In this document: one piece after another, positions 1 to 6,857 of the stretch
Numbering within the stretch: position 1 is the stretch's first letter
Layout of the letters: every line of letters begins with the position of its first letter
NCBI GenBank assembly: GCA_902783295.1
Contig: CACZQT010000203.1
Span: 1-8,906, forward strand
Direction: 5' to 3'
Source: an uncultured Lachnospiraceae bacterium
Lineage (GTDB): Bacteria; Bacillota; Clostridia; Lachnospirales; Lachnospiraceae
DNA length: 8,906 nucleotides
The notes under the pieces: generated by a model
Databases searched by the model: none
What the model saw: the letters and a program-made list of their open reading frames with translations, nothing else
What the model was told of the DNA's origin: nothing
Made by a program: the position numbers and the translations under genes

Positions 1-738
1 CCGAACGCTTCGACGCTCGGCATGCTTTCCCATGTGGTGGTGGACCGCCACTGTGATCTCGGCGTCGCGACGGACGGGGATGCCGACCGGCTCGGTGTGA
101 TCGATGAAAAAGGCGGTTTCGTACATCCGAACACCCTGCTCGTGCTGCTGTACTATTATCTGGTGAAATACCGCGGCTGGAACGGTCCCTGCGTGCGCAA
201 CAATTCTACAACGCATCTGCTGGACCGCGTGGCCGAAGGCCTTGGCCAGAAATGCTACGAAGTACCGGTAGGCTTCAAGCACGTTTCCGCGAAGATGGCC
301 GAAACCGGCGCTATCATCGGCGGTGAGAGCTCCGGCGGCATGGCTGTGCAGGGCCACATTTCCGGTAAGGACGGGATCTATGCCGCGGCGCTGCTGGCCG
401 AGATGCTGGCCGTTACGGGCAAATCCATCTCCGGACTCTTTTCGGAAATCACCGACAAATACGGGAAGCTTTTCTACCGGGAAGCGGATTTCTCCATGAC
501 GCCCGAGAGAAAGAACGAGCTGAAGACAAAGCTTTTCGAAGAGGGCATTTTCCCCGATCTTCCCGGTATACAGCGCCTGAACCGGGAAGACGGCGTAAAG
601 CTGTACTTTGAAGACGGCAGCTGGGTGATCTGCCGCTTCTCCGGTACGGAACCCCTGCTGCGAATGGCCGCAGAGGCTGAAAGCACGGAAAAAGCAGACA
701 GTTACATCGAAGCCTGGCGCAGCCTGCTGGAGCTCTGA
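1..738 (+). CDS. Phosphoglucomutase/phosphomannomutase family protein, C-terminal part (5' end outside window)
   Basis: This is the C-terminal 245 residues of an alpha-D-phosphohexomutase, a cytoplasmic enzyme that moves phosphate between C1 and C6 of a hexose phosphate. The frame is open from base 1, so the ATG at 22 is internal. Three family signatures are visible: the metal-binding loop DGDADR (fragment residues 25-30), the sugar-specificity loop GGESSGG (107-113), and the C-terminal phosphate-binding loop FSGTEP (213-218). The catalytic serine loop would lie upstream, outside the window. Family members are about 450-580 residues, so roughly half is missing. Glucose or mannose preference cannot be decided: the GGESSGG loop fits either. 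The stop codon is one base from the start of the histidine kinase gene, so the two are probably co-transcribed and translationally coupled. Family assignment is secure; substrate is not. Confidence 0.93.
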   Translation, partial: PNASTLGMLSHVVVDRHCDLGVATDGDADRLGVIDEKGGFVHPNTLLVLLYYYLVKYRGWNGPCVRNNSTTHLLDRVAEGLGQKCYEVPVGFKHVSAKMAETGAIIGGESSGGMAVQGHISGKDGIYAAALLAEMLAVTGKSISGLFSEITDKYGKLFYREADFSMTPERKNELKTKLFEEGIFPDLPGIQRLNREDGVKLYFEDGSWVICRFSGTEPLLRMAAEAESTEKADSYIEAWRSLLEL

Positions 739-739
739 T

Positions 740-2530
740 ATGAACAGGACGAAAAAGCCCCGCTCCCTGCGGACGAGGCTGCTGGCAGCGGTACTGCTGT
801 GCTGGATTCTCCCCGTGCTGAGCGTGGTGATCCTGGCGGGCATACTGCTCGGAAGAAGCTATGAGAGTTCCTCCCGGCAGGAGCTGGAAGCCCGCGCCCA
901 GAATGCGGTCGAGCAGCTGGAGATCCGGATGGACGCAGTCTTTGAGGCCTCCAAATCCGTTTCCTACGACGGCGTCGTCCGCAACGCCTACCGTCTCTAC
1001 CAGAGAGACGGCGACAGTGCTGCACTTTACCGCACCGTGACGGAATACCTGAACCAGAACTTCACCAGGGACGAGAGGATCCTGGCGGCATTCCTGAGCT
1101 TCTGGGAAGAACCGGACGTGCGGCCGTACGCAGCCGGCCGCGGGGACCTCGGCTTCAGCGCGCAGCGGGAATACCGTGATGCTATCGAAGCGGATGTGCT
1201 GGAAAAGATGAGCGATGTGGATACCGGAATCCTTCTTCTGGAATACGGGGGAGAACTGTACGTCGCGCGAAATCTTCTGGACAGCCATTTCCGGCCCTAT
1301 GCTTCCGTCGTCCTTCTCTGTAATCAGGAACAGCTGTTCCAGTCGCTCGATGCGGTACGCGGGATCAGCACCGTAAGCCTGCAGATCGACGGAACCCTTC
1401 TCCTGGACGAAGAAAAGAAACTTCAGACGACAGGAGGCGTTCGGGAAACCGGGAACACAGGAATATCCGGGGAGCCCGGAAATTCTCAAAACGCAGAAGC
1501 ATCCCCAAAACCCGGCGAAGCGGGGAGGACCTTTTTCTTTGAAGGAAACGTATCCGGCCACAGCTTCCGTCTGTGTGCGGTACAGGCGCCATTTTATCTC
1601 TGGCGGGATGTACCGCGCATCCGGCTCGTGGTAGGTTTTGTTGTGCTTCTGGTTCTGCCCATGCTGACCCTCATGCTCTACCTGTTCCGCCGTTATGTAA
1701 CGAAACCGGTAGAAATCCTGGGAGAAGCCAACAGCCGCCTGGAGGCCGGCGAGCGGGGCTATACCATTGAAACAAAGGCGGAAAGCCAGGAATTTGCCAG
1801 GCTGTATGCGAACTTCAATACCATGTCCACAGAACTGAAGAACCAGTTCGAAAGATCCTATCAGGAACAGCAGGCTCTGCAGCAGGCCCGGATGAAAGCC
1901 CTGCAGTCGCAGATCAATCCTCACTTCCTGAACAATACCCTGGAAATCATCAACTGGGAAGCACGGCTCGCGAATGATGAGCGCGTCAGCGCCATGATCG
2001 AAGCCCTGTCCACCATGATGAACGGAGCTCTGGGGCGCGACGGGCGCAGCAGGATTCCGCTCCGGGAAGAACTGAGCTATGTGGACGCCTATCTCTATAT
2101 CATCCGGGAAAGGCTTGGAGAACGTCTCGAAATCAGAAAAGAGCTGGACGAGAGCCTCATGGAAGCGCTCGTGCCGCGCCTGGTTCTGCAGCCCCTGGCG
2201 GAAAATGCAGTAGAACACGACATCACGCCGCACCATGGCGGGAGCCTCTGCCTGCGTGCTTACCGGGAGAAGCGGAACGCAGACGGGGAGCACCGGGAAG
2301 ACGGATGCATTGTGCTTGAGGTCGAACACGACGGAACGATGAGTCCGGAAGATCAGGCAGAAGTAAACGCCATGCTGTCATCCCCCTCCTATGAAACAGA
2401 AGCATCCGGACACGTCGGACTGAGGAACGTCCGCCAGCGCCTGAAGCTCCTCTACGGGGAAGAAGGCGAACTGAGCCTCACACAGCCCGCACCCGACCGC
2501 ATCTTAGCCCGGGTAAGTTTCCCCGGCTGA
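740..2530 (+). CDS. YesM-like sensor histidine kinase (HAMP, His_kinase, HATPase_c)
   Basis: Membrane sensor kinase of 596 residues, the signal-input half of a YesM/YesN-type two-component system. Residues 14-37 form a first membrane helix. An extracellular sensor region follows to about 290, and a second helix is at about 295-316. A HAMP-like segment (about 317-345, with TKPVEIL) leads into a coiled coil (350-390). The phosphoacceptor motif INPHFLNNT has His395. The ATP-binding domain has an N box QPLAENAVEHD (Asn489) and a late glycine motif GHVGLRNV (557-564) followed by RLKLLYG. The usual DNGxG of the G1 box reads HDGTM (530-534), a weakened form. Residues about 227-266 of the sensor are rich in Gly, Pro, Ser and Glu and look like a disordered insert. 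GGAG at 729-732, inside the mutase gene, serves as ribosome site. The likely partner is the regulator at 6858; the ligand is unknown. Confidence 0.93.
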   Translation: MNRTKKPRSLRTRLLAAVLLCWILPVLSVVILAGILLGRSYESSSRQELEARAQNAVEQLEIRMDAVFEASKSVSYDGVVRNAYRLYQRDGDSAALYRTVTEYLNQNFTRDERILAAFLSFWEEPDVRPYAAGRGDLGFSAQREYRDAIEADVLEKMSDVDTGILLLEYGGELYVARNLLDSHFRPYASVVLLCNQEQLFQSLDAVRGISTVSLQIDGTLLLDEEKKLQTTGGVRETGNTGISGEPGNSQNAEASPKPGEAGRTFFFEGNVSGHSFRLCAVQAPFYLWRDVPRIRLVVGFVVLLVLPMLTLMLYLFRRYVTKPVEILGEANSRLEAGERGYTIETKAESQEFARLYANFNTMSTELKNQFERSYQEQQALQQARMKALQSQINPHFLNNTLEIINWEARLANDERVSAMIEALSTMMNGALGRDGRSRIPLREELSYVDAYLYIIRERLGERLEIRKELDESLMEALVPRLVLQPLAENAVEHDITPHHGGSLCLRAYREKRNADGEHREDGCIVLEVEHDGTMSPEDQAEVNAMLSSPSYETEASGHVGLRNVRQRLKLLYGEEGELSLTQPAPDRILARVSFPG

Positions 2531-2534
2531 CATG

Positions 2535-2617
2535 ATGAAGGGACAGGGAGACAGAGGGACAGTTCCCCTGTCCTTTTGGGACAAGGGGACTGTCCCTCTG
2601 TCTCCCTGTCCCTTCAT
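2535..2617. repeat. Long palindromic element 1 (REP-like), 83 bp
   Basis: Two perfectly complementary 29-base arms (2535-2563 and 2589-2617) enclose a second, imperfect stem made of CCCCTGTCC and GGGACAAGGGG. The arms carry one copy of the octamer AGGGACAG. The element starts 4 bases after the kinase stop codon. No T-run follows either side, so it is not a standard intrinsic terminator, although such a stem would stabilise or halt the end of an mRNA. It is clearly related to the element at 3283-3369, with which it shares a 17-base left-arm block beginning GGGAGACAG and an even longer right-arm block. GGGAC...GTCCC palindromes of this kind occur as dispersed repeats in Clostridia. Whether they are moved by a REP-associated transposase here is not visible. 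Confidence 0.9.
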
Positions 2618-2653
2618 ACGAGAAGAAAATTGTAAATACGAACGGAGTGAACT

Positions 2654-3265
2654 ATGAACCAGAAAGAAAGAATGCTGGCCGGACTGCCGTATAAGGCGTG
2701 GTTGGACGGCCTGGATGAAGAACGTCTTGAGAACAAGAAGAGGATATTCAGGTACAACCATCTTGAACCCGACAGACTGGAAGAGAAGGATAAGCTCATC
2801 CGGGAAATCCTTGGGAAAACAGGCAAGAACGTAAATATAGAACCTCCTTTTCACTGCGATTACGGCTGCAACATAGAGGTGGGAGAAAACTTCTTCGCGA
2901 ACTACAATTTCATGGTCCTCGACGTCGGAAAAGTCCGGATCGGCGACAATGCGCAGATCGCCCCGAATGTTTCTATATATACGGCTGGTCATCCGGTTCA
3001 TCCGCAGTCGCGCAACACCGGCTATGAATACGGAATCGAAATAACAATAGGAGACAATGTCTGGATCGGCGGAAATGTCTGCATTCTGCCCGGGGTCACC
3101 ATAGGCAGCAACGTCGTGATCGGAGCCGGCAGCGTCGTGACAAAAGACCTCCCGGACAACGTCATCGCAGCCGGGAATCCCTGCAGAGTCATCCGGGAGA
3201 TTACAGAGGATGACCGGGATTACTATTACAAGGACAGAAAGTTCGACGTGGACGACTATAGATAA
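2654..3265 (+). CDS. Sugar O-acetyltransferase, LacA/Maa (maltose/galactoside acetyltransferase) type
   Basis: Cytoplasmic enzyme of 203 residues, the usual size for maltose or galactoside O-acetyltransferases, which transfer acetyl from acetyl-CoA to a sugar hydroxyl. The N-terminal helical segment MNQKERMLAGLPY is typical of the family. Hexapeptide repeats of the left-handed beta-helix follow (about 60-165; for example IEVGEN, VRIGDN, ITIGDNVWIGG and VTIGSNVVIGAGSVV). The active-site motif YTAGHPVHP places the catalytic His at 113. The C-terminal GNPCRVIREI motif fits acyl-CoA binding. ATG 2654 is preceded by GGAG at 2644-2647, six bases away. It lies between two related palindromes and uses the rare Ile codon ATA in 7 of 18 positions, far more than its neighbours, so it may have been acquired separately from the transporter genes around it. 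The natural acceptor sugar is unknown. Confidence 0.92.
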   Translation: MNQKERMLAGLPYKAWLDGLDEERLENKKRIFRYNHLEPDRLEEKDKLIREILGKTGKNVNIEPPFHCDYGCNIEVGENFFANYNFMVLDVGKVRIGDNAQIAPNVSIYTAGHPVHPQSRNTGYEYGIEITIGDNVWIGGNVCILPGVTIGSNVVIGAGSVVTKDLPDNVIAAGNPCRVIREITEDDRDYYYKDRKFDVDDYR

Positions 3266-3282
3266 TCATAGCCGCTGCGGCT

Positions 3283-3369
3283 GGGGAGACAGAGGGACAG
3301 AGGGACAGAGGGACAGTCCCCTTGTCCCCCTAGGACAAGGGGACTGTCCCTCTGTCCCTCTGTCTCCCC
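3283..3369. repeat. Long palindromic element 2 (REP-like), 87 bp, with unequal octamer copies in the arms
   Basis: Begins 18 bases after the acetyltransferase stop. The left arm (3283-3327) pairs with the right arm (3333-3369) around a short loop CCCTA. The inner stem is GTCCCCTTGTCC with GGACAAGGGGAC. The left arm has three tandem AGGGACAG octamers (3293-3316) while the right arm has only two CTGTCCCT copies (3344-3359), so one octamer must bulge out. Element 1 has a single octamer per arm, so copy number varies within this family. No T-run follows, so it is not a classical terminator, though it may still separate the acetyltransferase transcript from the transporter genes. Confidence 0.9.
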
Positions 3370-3387
3370 GCACCTCTTTACGATTTT

Positions 3388-3396
3388 TGTTACAAT
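3388..3396 (+). promoter_or_regulatory. Possible extended -10 promoter for the transporter genes
   Basis: TGTTACAAT matches an extended -10 (TGn followed by TACAAT, five of six to consensus). No good -35 box lies 16-18 bases upstream, where the end of the palindrome sits, which would suit an activator-dependent promoter. A second TACAAT lies at 3457-3462, also without a convincing -35. Either choice gives a leader of about 100-165 bases before the binding-protein gene. The leader holds small hairpins at 3482-3496 (CGGGG/CCCCG) and 3515-3537 (CTGAT/ATCAG with an inner TCC/GGA). No known riboswitch is recognised. The placement is a guess based on motif match and gene layout. Confidence 0.35.
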
Positions 3397-3567
3397 GCTC
3401 ACAAGAAGAGACAAGAAATGGCAAGCAACGATCTTTCGCGGAATGTATGATTTCTGTACAATAGGCTTCAGAAACGGGATACGGGGGAGCACCCCGCTGT
3501 CCCAAAAGAAACATCTGATATCCGGAGAGGAGATCAGAGCAACAGCCTAAATCAGGAGGAAATCAAC

Positions 3568-4818
3568 ATGAAAAAAATCTTTTCCCTGCTGCTTGCGCTT
3601 GCCATGACAGTGAGCCTTTGCCCCGCTGCTTTCGCGGAAGGTGTAACTCTGAATGTCGTTACTTCCTACGGTGGTGATGACGGCAACCGTGCCAACTTTG
3701 AGGCCGCTGTAAAGGCTTACGAAGAGTCCACCGGCAACAAGGTCAACGATGGTTCCGCTACTTCCAACGAAGAATGGAAAGCCAAAGTCCTGACCGACTT
3801 CGAAACCGGTTCCGAACCCGATGTCCTTTTCTTCTTCACCAACGCGGATGCCGAGCCTTTCGTTTCCGCCGGCAAGGTTGTTTCCATCGACGAAATCCGC
3901 AACGAGTATCCTGATTACGCGACCAACATGAAGAGCAGCATGATGGCTGTGGCGGCCGACGGCGTGCAGTACTCTGTACCTTCTTCCGGTTACTGGGAGA
4001 ACATGTTCGTGAACAAGGCTGTCCTGGCTGACTGCGGCGTTGAGGTTCCCGGCCCCGATTATACCTGGGATCAGTTCCTGGCTGACTGCGAAACCATCAA
4101 AGAAGCCGGCTATACCCCCATCGCCTGCTCCCTGTTTGAAGTACCTCACTACTGGTTCGAGTTCCTGGTTATGAACAACGGTACCGTAGAGAACCAGCTG
4201 GATGTTCCCGCTTCCGTAGACGATGAAGCCGGCCAGAAATGGGTAGCTGCCCTGAACGATTTCAAAGCCCTGTACGAAGCCGGATACTTCCCTGCCAACA
4301 CCCTGACCGCTTCCGACGCTGAGACCGTTGAACTCTTCAACGCCGGCGAAGCTGCCTTCCTGATCGACGGTTCCTGGAAAGTCGGTTACTTCACCTCCAA
4401 CGCGGAGAACCTGGATGATTTCGCCATCGCTTATGTACCCGGCAAGGGCGAGCGCAGCGCTTCCGAAGCCATCGGCGGTATCTCCATGGGTTACTTCATC
4501 ACCCGCAAGGCATGGGATGATGAAACCAAGCGTGAAGCTGCTGTAGAATTCGTATCCCAGCTGACTTCCGACGAAGTGCTCAGCACCTTCGTAACGACCG
4601 AAGTGACCGCTCTTGTGAACGGCGCCAGCCCTGCCGGCCTGAACAGCCTGCAGCAGTCCGCCGCGGACGCCAACGCCAGCATCACCGCTATCTCCGGTGC
4701 CGTACAGGATACCATCACCGGTGAAGCCAAGGCAGATCTGTTCGGCAACATCCAGAACGTAGTTACCGGCAAGATGACCCCTGAAGATGCGGTTGCTTCC
4801 GCCATCACCCTGAACTGA
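3568..4818 (+). CDS. ABC sugar transporter, extracellular solute-binding protein (family 1)
   Basis: Secreted binding protein of 416 residues that captures the sugar and delivers it to the two permeases downstream. It starts with an export signal: MKK, a hydrophobic core (about 4-18) and a signal peptidase I site AFA|EG after residue 23. The only nearby cysteine (VSLC, residue 18) lacks a small residue before it, so a lipobox is not evident; this is unusual for a Gram-positive binding protein. The mature part resembles COG1653 proteins, with TLNVVTSYGG at the N-terminus, an EEWKAKVLTDFETGSEPDVLFF segment typical of the first lobe, and GEAAFLIDGSW (about 258-268), the hallmark of the family. 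A strong ribosome site, AGGAGGA (3554-3560), lies seven bases before the ATG. The tight codon bias is consistent with high expression. The substrate cannot be read from sequence. Confidence 0.94.
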   Translation: MKKIFSLLLALAMTVSLCPAAFAEGVTLNVVTSYGGDDGNRANFEAAVKAYEESTGNKVNDGSATSNEEWKAKVLTDFETGSEPDVLFFFTNADAEPFVSAGKVVSIDEIRNEYPDYATNMKSSMMAVAADGVQYSVPSSGYWENMFVNKAVLADCGVEVPGPDYTWDQFLADCETIKEAGYTPIACSLFEVPHYWFEFLVMNNGTVENQLDVPASVDDEAGQKWVAALNDFKALYEAGYFPANTLTASDAETVELFNAGEAAFLIDGSWKVGYFTSNAENLDDFAIAYVPGKGERSASEAIGGISMGYFITRKAWDDETKREAAVEFVSQLTSDEVLSTFVTTEVTALVNGASPAGLNSLQQSAADANASITAISGAVQDTITGEAKADLFGNIQNVVTGKMTPEDAVASAITLN

Positions 4819-4846
4819 GCAGAGAGATAAATCCGCACTGCACTGA

Positions 4847-4874
4847 CCGGAACCGGGCAGTCCCGGCAATCCGG
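4847..4874 (+). promoter_or_regulatory. Stable hairpin just after the binding-protein gene
   Basis: CCGGA (4847-4851) and CCGGG (4853-4857) pair with CCCGG (4862-4866) and TCCGG (4870-4874) around a CAGT loop, with a 1-base and a 3-base internal loop. It lies about 30 bases after the stop codon. It has no T-run, so it is better seen as a 3'-end protecting or processing structure for the binding-protein mRNA than as a terminator. The pairing is seen directly; the role is inferred by analogy with intergenic hairpins in other sugar-transport operons. Confidence 0.5.
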
Positions 4875-4926
4875 ACCAGAACAGAGCAGAACCATAAATC
4901 TGAAGATCTGACAGGCCAGAAATTTT

Positions 4927-4956
4927 ACGGCTGCTGCGAAAGCAGCAGCCGTTTTT
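4927..4956 (+). terminator. Intrinsic terminator (attenuator) between binding-protein and permease genes
   Basis: A perfect 11-bp stem (ACGGCTGCTGC with GCAGCAGCCGT) closed by a GAAA tetraloop is followed immediately by five T residues and preceded by a T-rich stretch. This is a textbook Rho-independent terminator. No obvious promoter lies in the 49 bases between it and the first permease gene, so the permeases probably depend on read-through, giving less permease than binding protein. Confidence 0.88.
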
Positions 4957-5005
4957 ACTGCCTCCCCTGCTTCCCTGCCCACTCATCCCACAGGACGGTG
5001 ATATT

Positions 5006-5932
5006 ATGAGCTCGATGATTTACAAAAAGAAATCCCCGCTGCTGGTGTTCCTGGTACCGGCATTCCTCTTCCTGTTTGTCTACCTTTACTACCCCTTCTT
5101 CCAGAACATTCTCAATACCGTTCTGAAGATCGGGGGTCTGGGCCGGGCGGCGGAAGGGCTGAATGAACCCTGGTACGAGAACTACGTGCGTCTTTTCCAG
5201 GATCCCAACATGCGTACAGCGCTGAAAAACACACTGATCCTGACGGTCTGCACCGTAGTCTTCCAGGTAGGCATCGCGCTCATCCTGGCCCTTCTGGTGG
5301 ATACCATCCGTGTCGGCGCGCAGTTTTTCCGCACGGTGTATTTCTTCCCTATCGTGATTTCCGCAACAGCCCTCGGCCTGATGTTCAACCTCATCTTCCT
5401 TTACAAAGGAGGCATGGTGAACCAGCTGCTCTTAAGCATGGGCCAGCTGCCTTACGAGGTAAAGCCCAGCGGAAAAGTTATCGTACAGTGGCTCGACTGG
5501 AAGGACCAGGCGCATTTCCTCTTTACCATGCTTCTTCCGGTCATGTGGCAGTACGTCGGTTTCTATTTCGTCATCCTCGTGACCGGCATCAACAACATCT
5601 CGCAGGATATCTTCGAAGCAGCCGCGCTTGACGGGGCGAGCGGCCTTAAGCGCACCCGCTATATCACTCTTCCGCTGCTCCGCAACGTGCTCTGCACCTG
5701 CCTGGTGCTGGCCATCACCGGCGCACTGAAGGTTTTCGACCTGCCTTGGGTCATGTTCGGTGCAGGCATGCCGGAAAACATGGGATGGCTGACAGGCACC
5801 TACATGTACGACCAGACCTTCAACAAGATGAACGTGGACTATGGTTCCACGATCGCCGTGCTCATCGTTGTGCTGGGTGTGGTACTCTCCAACATCGCCA
5901 ACCGGGTCTTTAAGCCCTCGGAAGATATCTGA
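5006..5932 (+). CDS. ABC sugar transporter permease, MalF/UgpA type
   Basis: Integral membrane subunit of 308 residues, one of two forming the sugar channel. Six membrane helices are visible at about 11-32, 73-99, 108-132, 170-193, 226-246 and 281-302. The EAA loop that contacts the ATPase reads EAAALDGASGLKRTRYITLP (204-223), a close match to the family consensus. An N-terminal helix followed by a periplasmic-side loop with a WYENYVRLF segment is typical of the first permease in CUT1 systems. The ATG at 5006 has a modest ribosome site (AGGACGGTG) and begins about 50 bases after the terminator. The next permease follows after 16 bases. No ATPase gene is nearby, so a shared ATPase coded elsewhere must energise transport. 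Confidence 0.94.
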   Translation: MSSMIYKKKSPLLVFLVPAFLFLFVYLYYPFFQNILNTVLKIGGLGRAAEGLNEPWYENYVRLFQDPNMRTALKNTLILTVCTVVFQVGIALILALLVDTIRVGAQFFRTVYFFPIVISATALGLMFNLIFLYKGGMVNQLLLSMGQLPYEVKPSGKVIVQWLDWKDQAHFLFTMLLPVMWQYVGFYFVILVTGINNISQDIFEAAALDGASGLKRTRYITLPLLRNVLCTCLVLAITGALKVFDLPWVMFGAGMPENMGWLTGTYMYDQTFNKMNVDYGSTIAVLIVVLGVVLSNIANRVFKPSEDI

Positions 5933-5948
5933 GAAAGGGGGAAGCAAG

Positions 5949-6806
5949 ATGAACAGCCGACGACAGAAAGCCTCAAAGGCAGTCACCTATCTGGTTCTCT
6001 CTTTCTGGGCGCTTACGACCATTTATCCCTTCATCTGGGTCATCCTGAATTCCTTCCGGCAGAAGGGACTCATCATGTCCGACTCCTTCTCCCTGCCGAT
6101 GGGAGAAGCGTTTACCTGGGATAACTACATCACCGCATTTCAGCGCGCGGATTTTAAAAACGCCTACCTCAACAGCTTCCTGATCTCCGGAACGGTTACC
6201 ATCTGCGTGGTCATCATCGCGGGACTCGCGGCCTACGGCCTGGTAAGGTACCGCTTCCGCTTCCGCGGGCTGCTGTACAGCCTGATCATGGCGGGCATGA
6301 TGTTTCCGGTATTTTCCACGATTATCCCGGTCTTCCGCATGGAAGCGATGATGGGCATCGCCGGCACGGGCAACCGCTGGCTCAGCCTGCTCGCGGTCAT
6401 CCTGCCGCAGATCGCCGGAAACCTGTGCTTCGCGATCGTCATTCTGATGGGATTCATTCAGTCGGTGCCGATCGAGCTGGAAGAAAGCGCTTACATTGAC
6501 GGGTGCAGCGTCTTTCAGATCTATTTCCACATCATCATTCCGGCGGCAAAATCCTCCTTCGCAACCGTAGCGATTTTTGCCTTCCTCTGGAGCTATAACG
6601 ACCTCTTCACGCAGTCCTTCTTCCTGCGCTACCCGCAGGAACGCGCCATCACCGGCCTGCTGAACGAAATCAGCTCCCAGGCCGGCGTGAATTACGGCCT
6701 GATGGCATCCTCCGTGGTGCTGGTGGTCATCCCCGTGCTCGTAGTCTATGTCTGCCTGCAGAAGCACATCATCAAAGGCTTGACGGCCGGAGCCATAAAG
6801 GGATAG
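5949..6806 (+). CDS. ABC sugar transporter permease, MalG/AraQ type
   Basis: Second channel subunit, 285 residues. I start it at ATG 5949, preceded by the purine-rich ribosome site GAAAGGGGGAAG. The open frame extends up to 5841, but that stretch overlaps the first permease gene and codes no family-like sequence. Membrane helices lie at about 11-33, 76-98, 108-130, 146-170, 201-218 and 250-270. The EAA loop is EESAYIDGCSVFQIYFHIIIP (178-198), with Ser-Ala in place of Ala-Ala. The C-terminus ends in KGLTAGAIKG, a near-universal tail of MalG-type permeases. It pairs with the upstream permease. The stop codon lies 51 bases before the response-regulator gene. Confidence 0.95.
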   Translation: MNSRRQKASKAVTYLVLSFWALTTIYPFIWVILNSFRQKGLIMSDSFSLPMGEAFTWDNYITAFQRADFKNAYLNSFLISGTVTICVVIIAGLAAYGLVRYRFRFRGLLYSLIMAGMMFPVFSTIIPVFRMEAMMGIAGTGNRWLSLLAVILPQIAGNLCFAIVILMGFIQSVPIELEESAYIDGCSVFQIYFHIIIPAAKSSFATVAIFAFLWSYNDLFTQSFFLRYPQERAITGLLNEISSQAGVNYGLMASSVVLVVIPVLVVYVCLQKHIIKGLTAGAIKG

Positions 6807-6813
6807 AGTATAG

Positions 6814-6826
6814 TAGGACAAGGGGA
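6814..6826 (+). repeat. 13-base remnant of the palindromic element
   Basis: TAGGACAAGGGGA is identical to 3331-3343, the loop and inner right arm of palindromic element 2, and then diverges (AGTACCTGTC instead of CTGTCCCTCT). It sits in the 51-base gap between the second permease and the response-regulator gene. It may be a decayed copy, although a match of this size in a G-rich gap could also be chance. Confidence 0.4.
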
Positions 6827-6857
6827 GTACCTGTCGCTGCGGAAAAGAGGTGAGAAC

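Noticed and set aside
449..2329. Long minus-strand open frame of 626 codons across the kinase gene
   Set aside because: Its translation matches no family, and it lies opposite a kinase gene with clear domains; high GC keeps the opposite strand free of stops.
2535..2617. Palindrome 1 as an intrinsic terminator of the kinase gene
   Set aside because: There is no T-run after the stem on either strand, and a related copy follows another gene; it fits a dispersed repeat better.
3293..3359. CRISPR-like short repeats (octamer array)
   Set aside because: The units are 8 bases with no spacers and form hairpin arms, not a repeat-spacer array.
3210..3514. Small open frames on both strands through palindrome 2
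   Set aside because: They translate the repeat itself into low-complexity peptides such as DRGTEGQ and exist on both strands because of the symmetry.
3547..4986. Long minus-strand open frame of 479 codons across the binding-protein gene
   Set aside because: It is a shadow of the strongly biased codons of the binding-protein gene and runs through the terminator; no recognisable domain.
5841..5948. 36-residue upstream extension of the second permease
   Set aside because: It overlaps the first permease gene and shows no family similarity; ATG 5949 has a proper ribosome site and gives a normal length.
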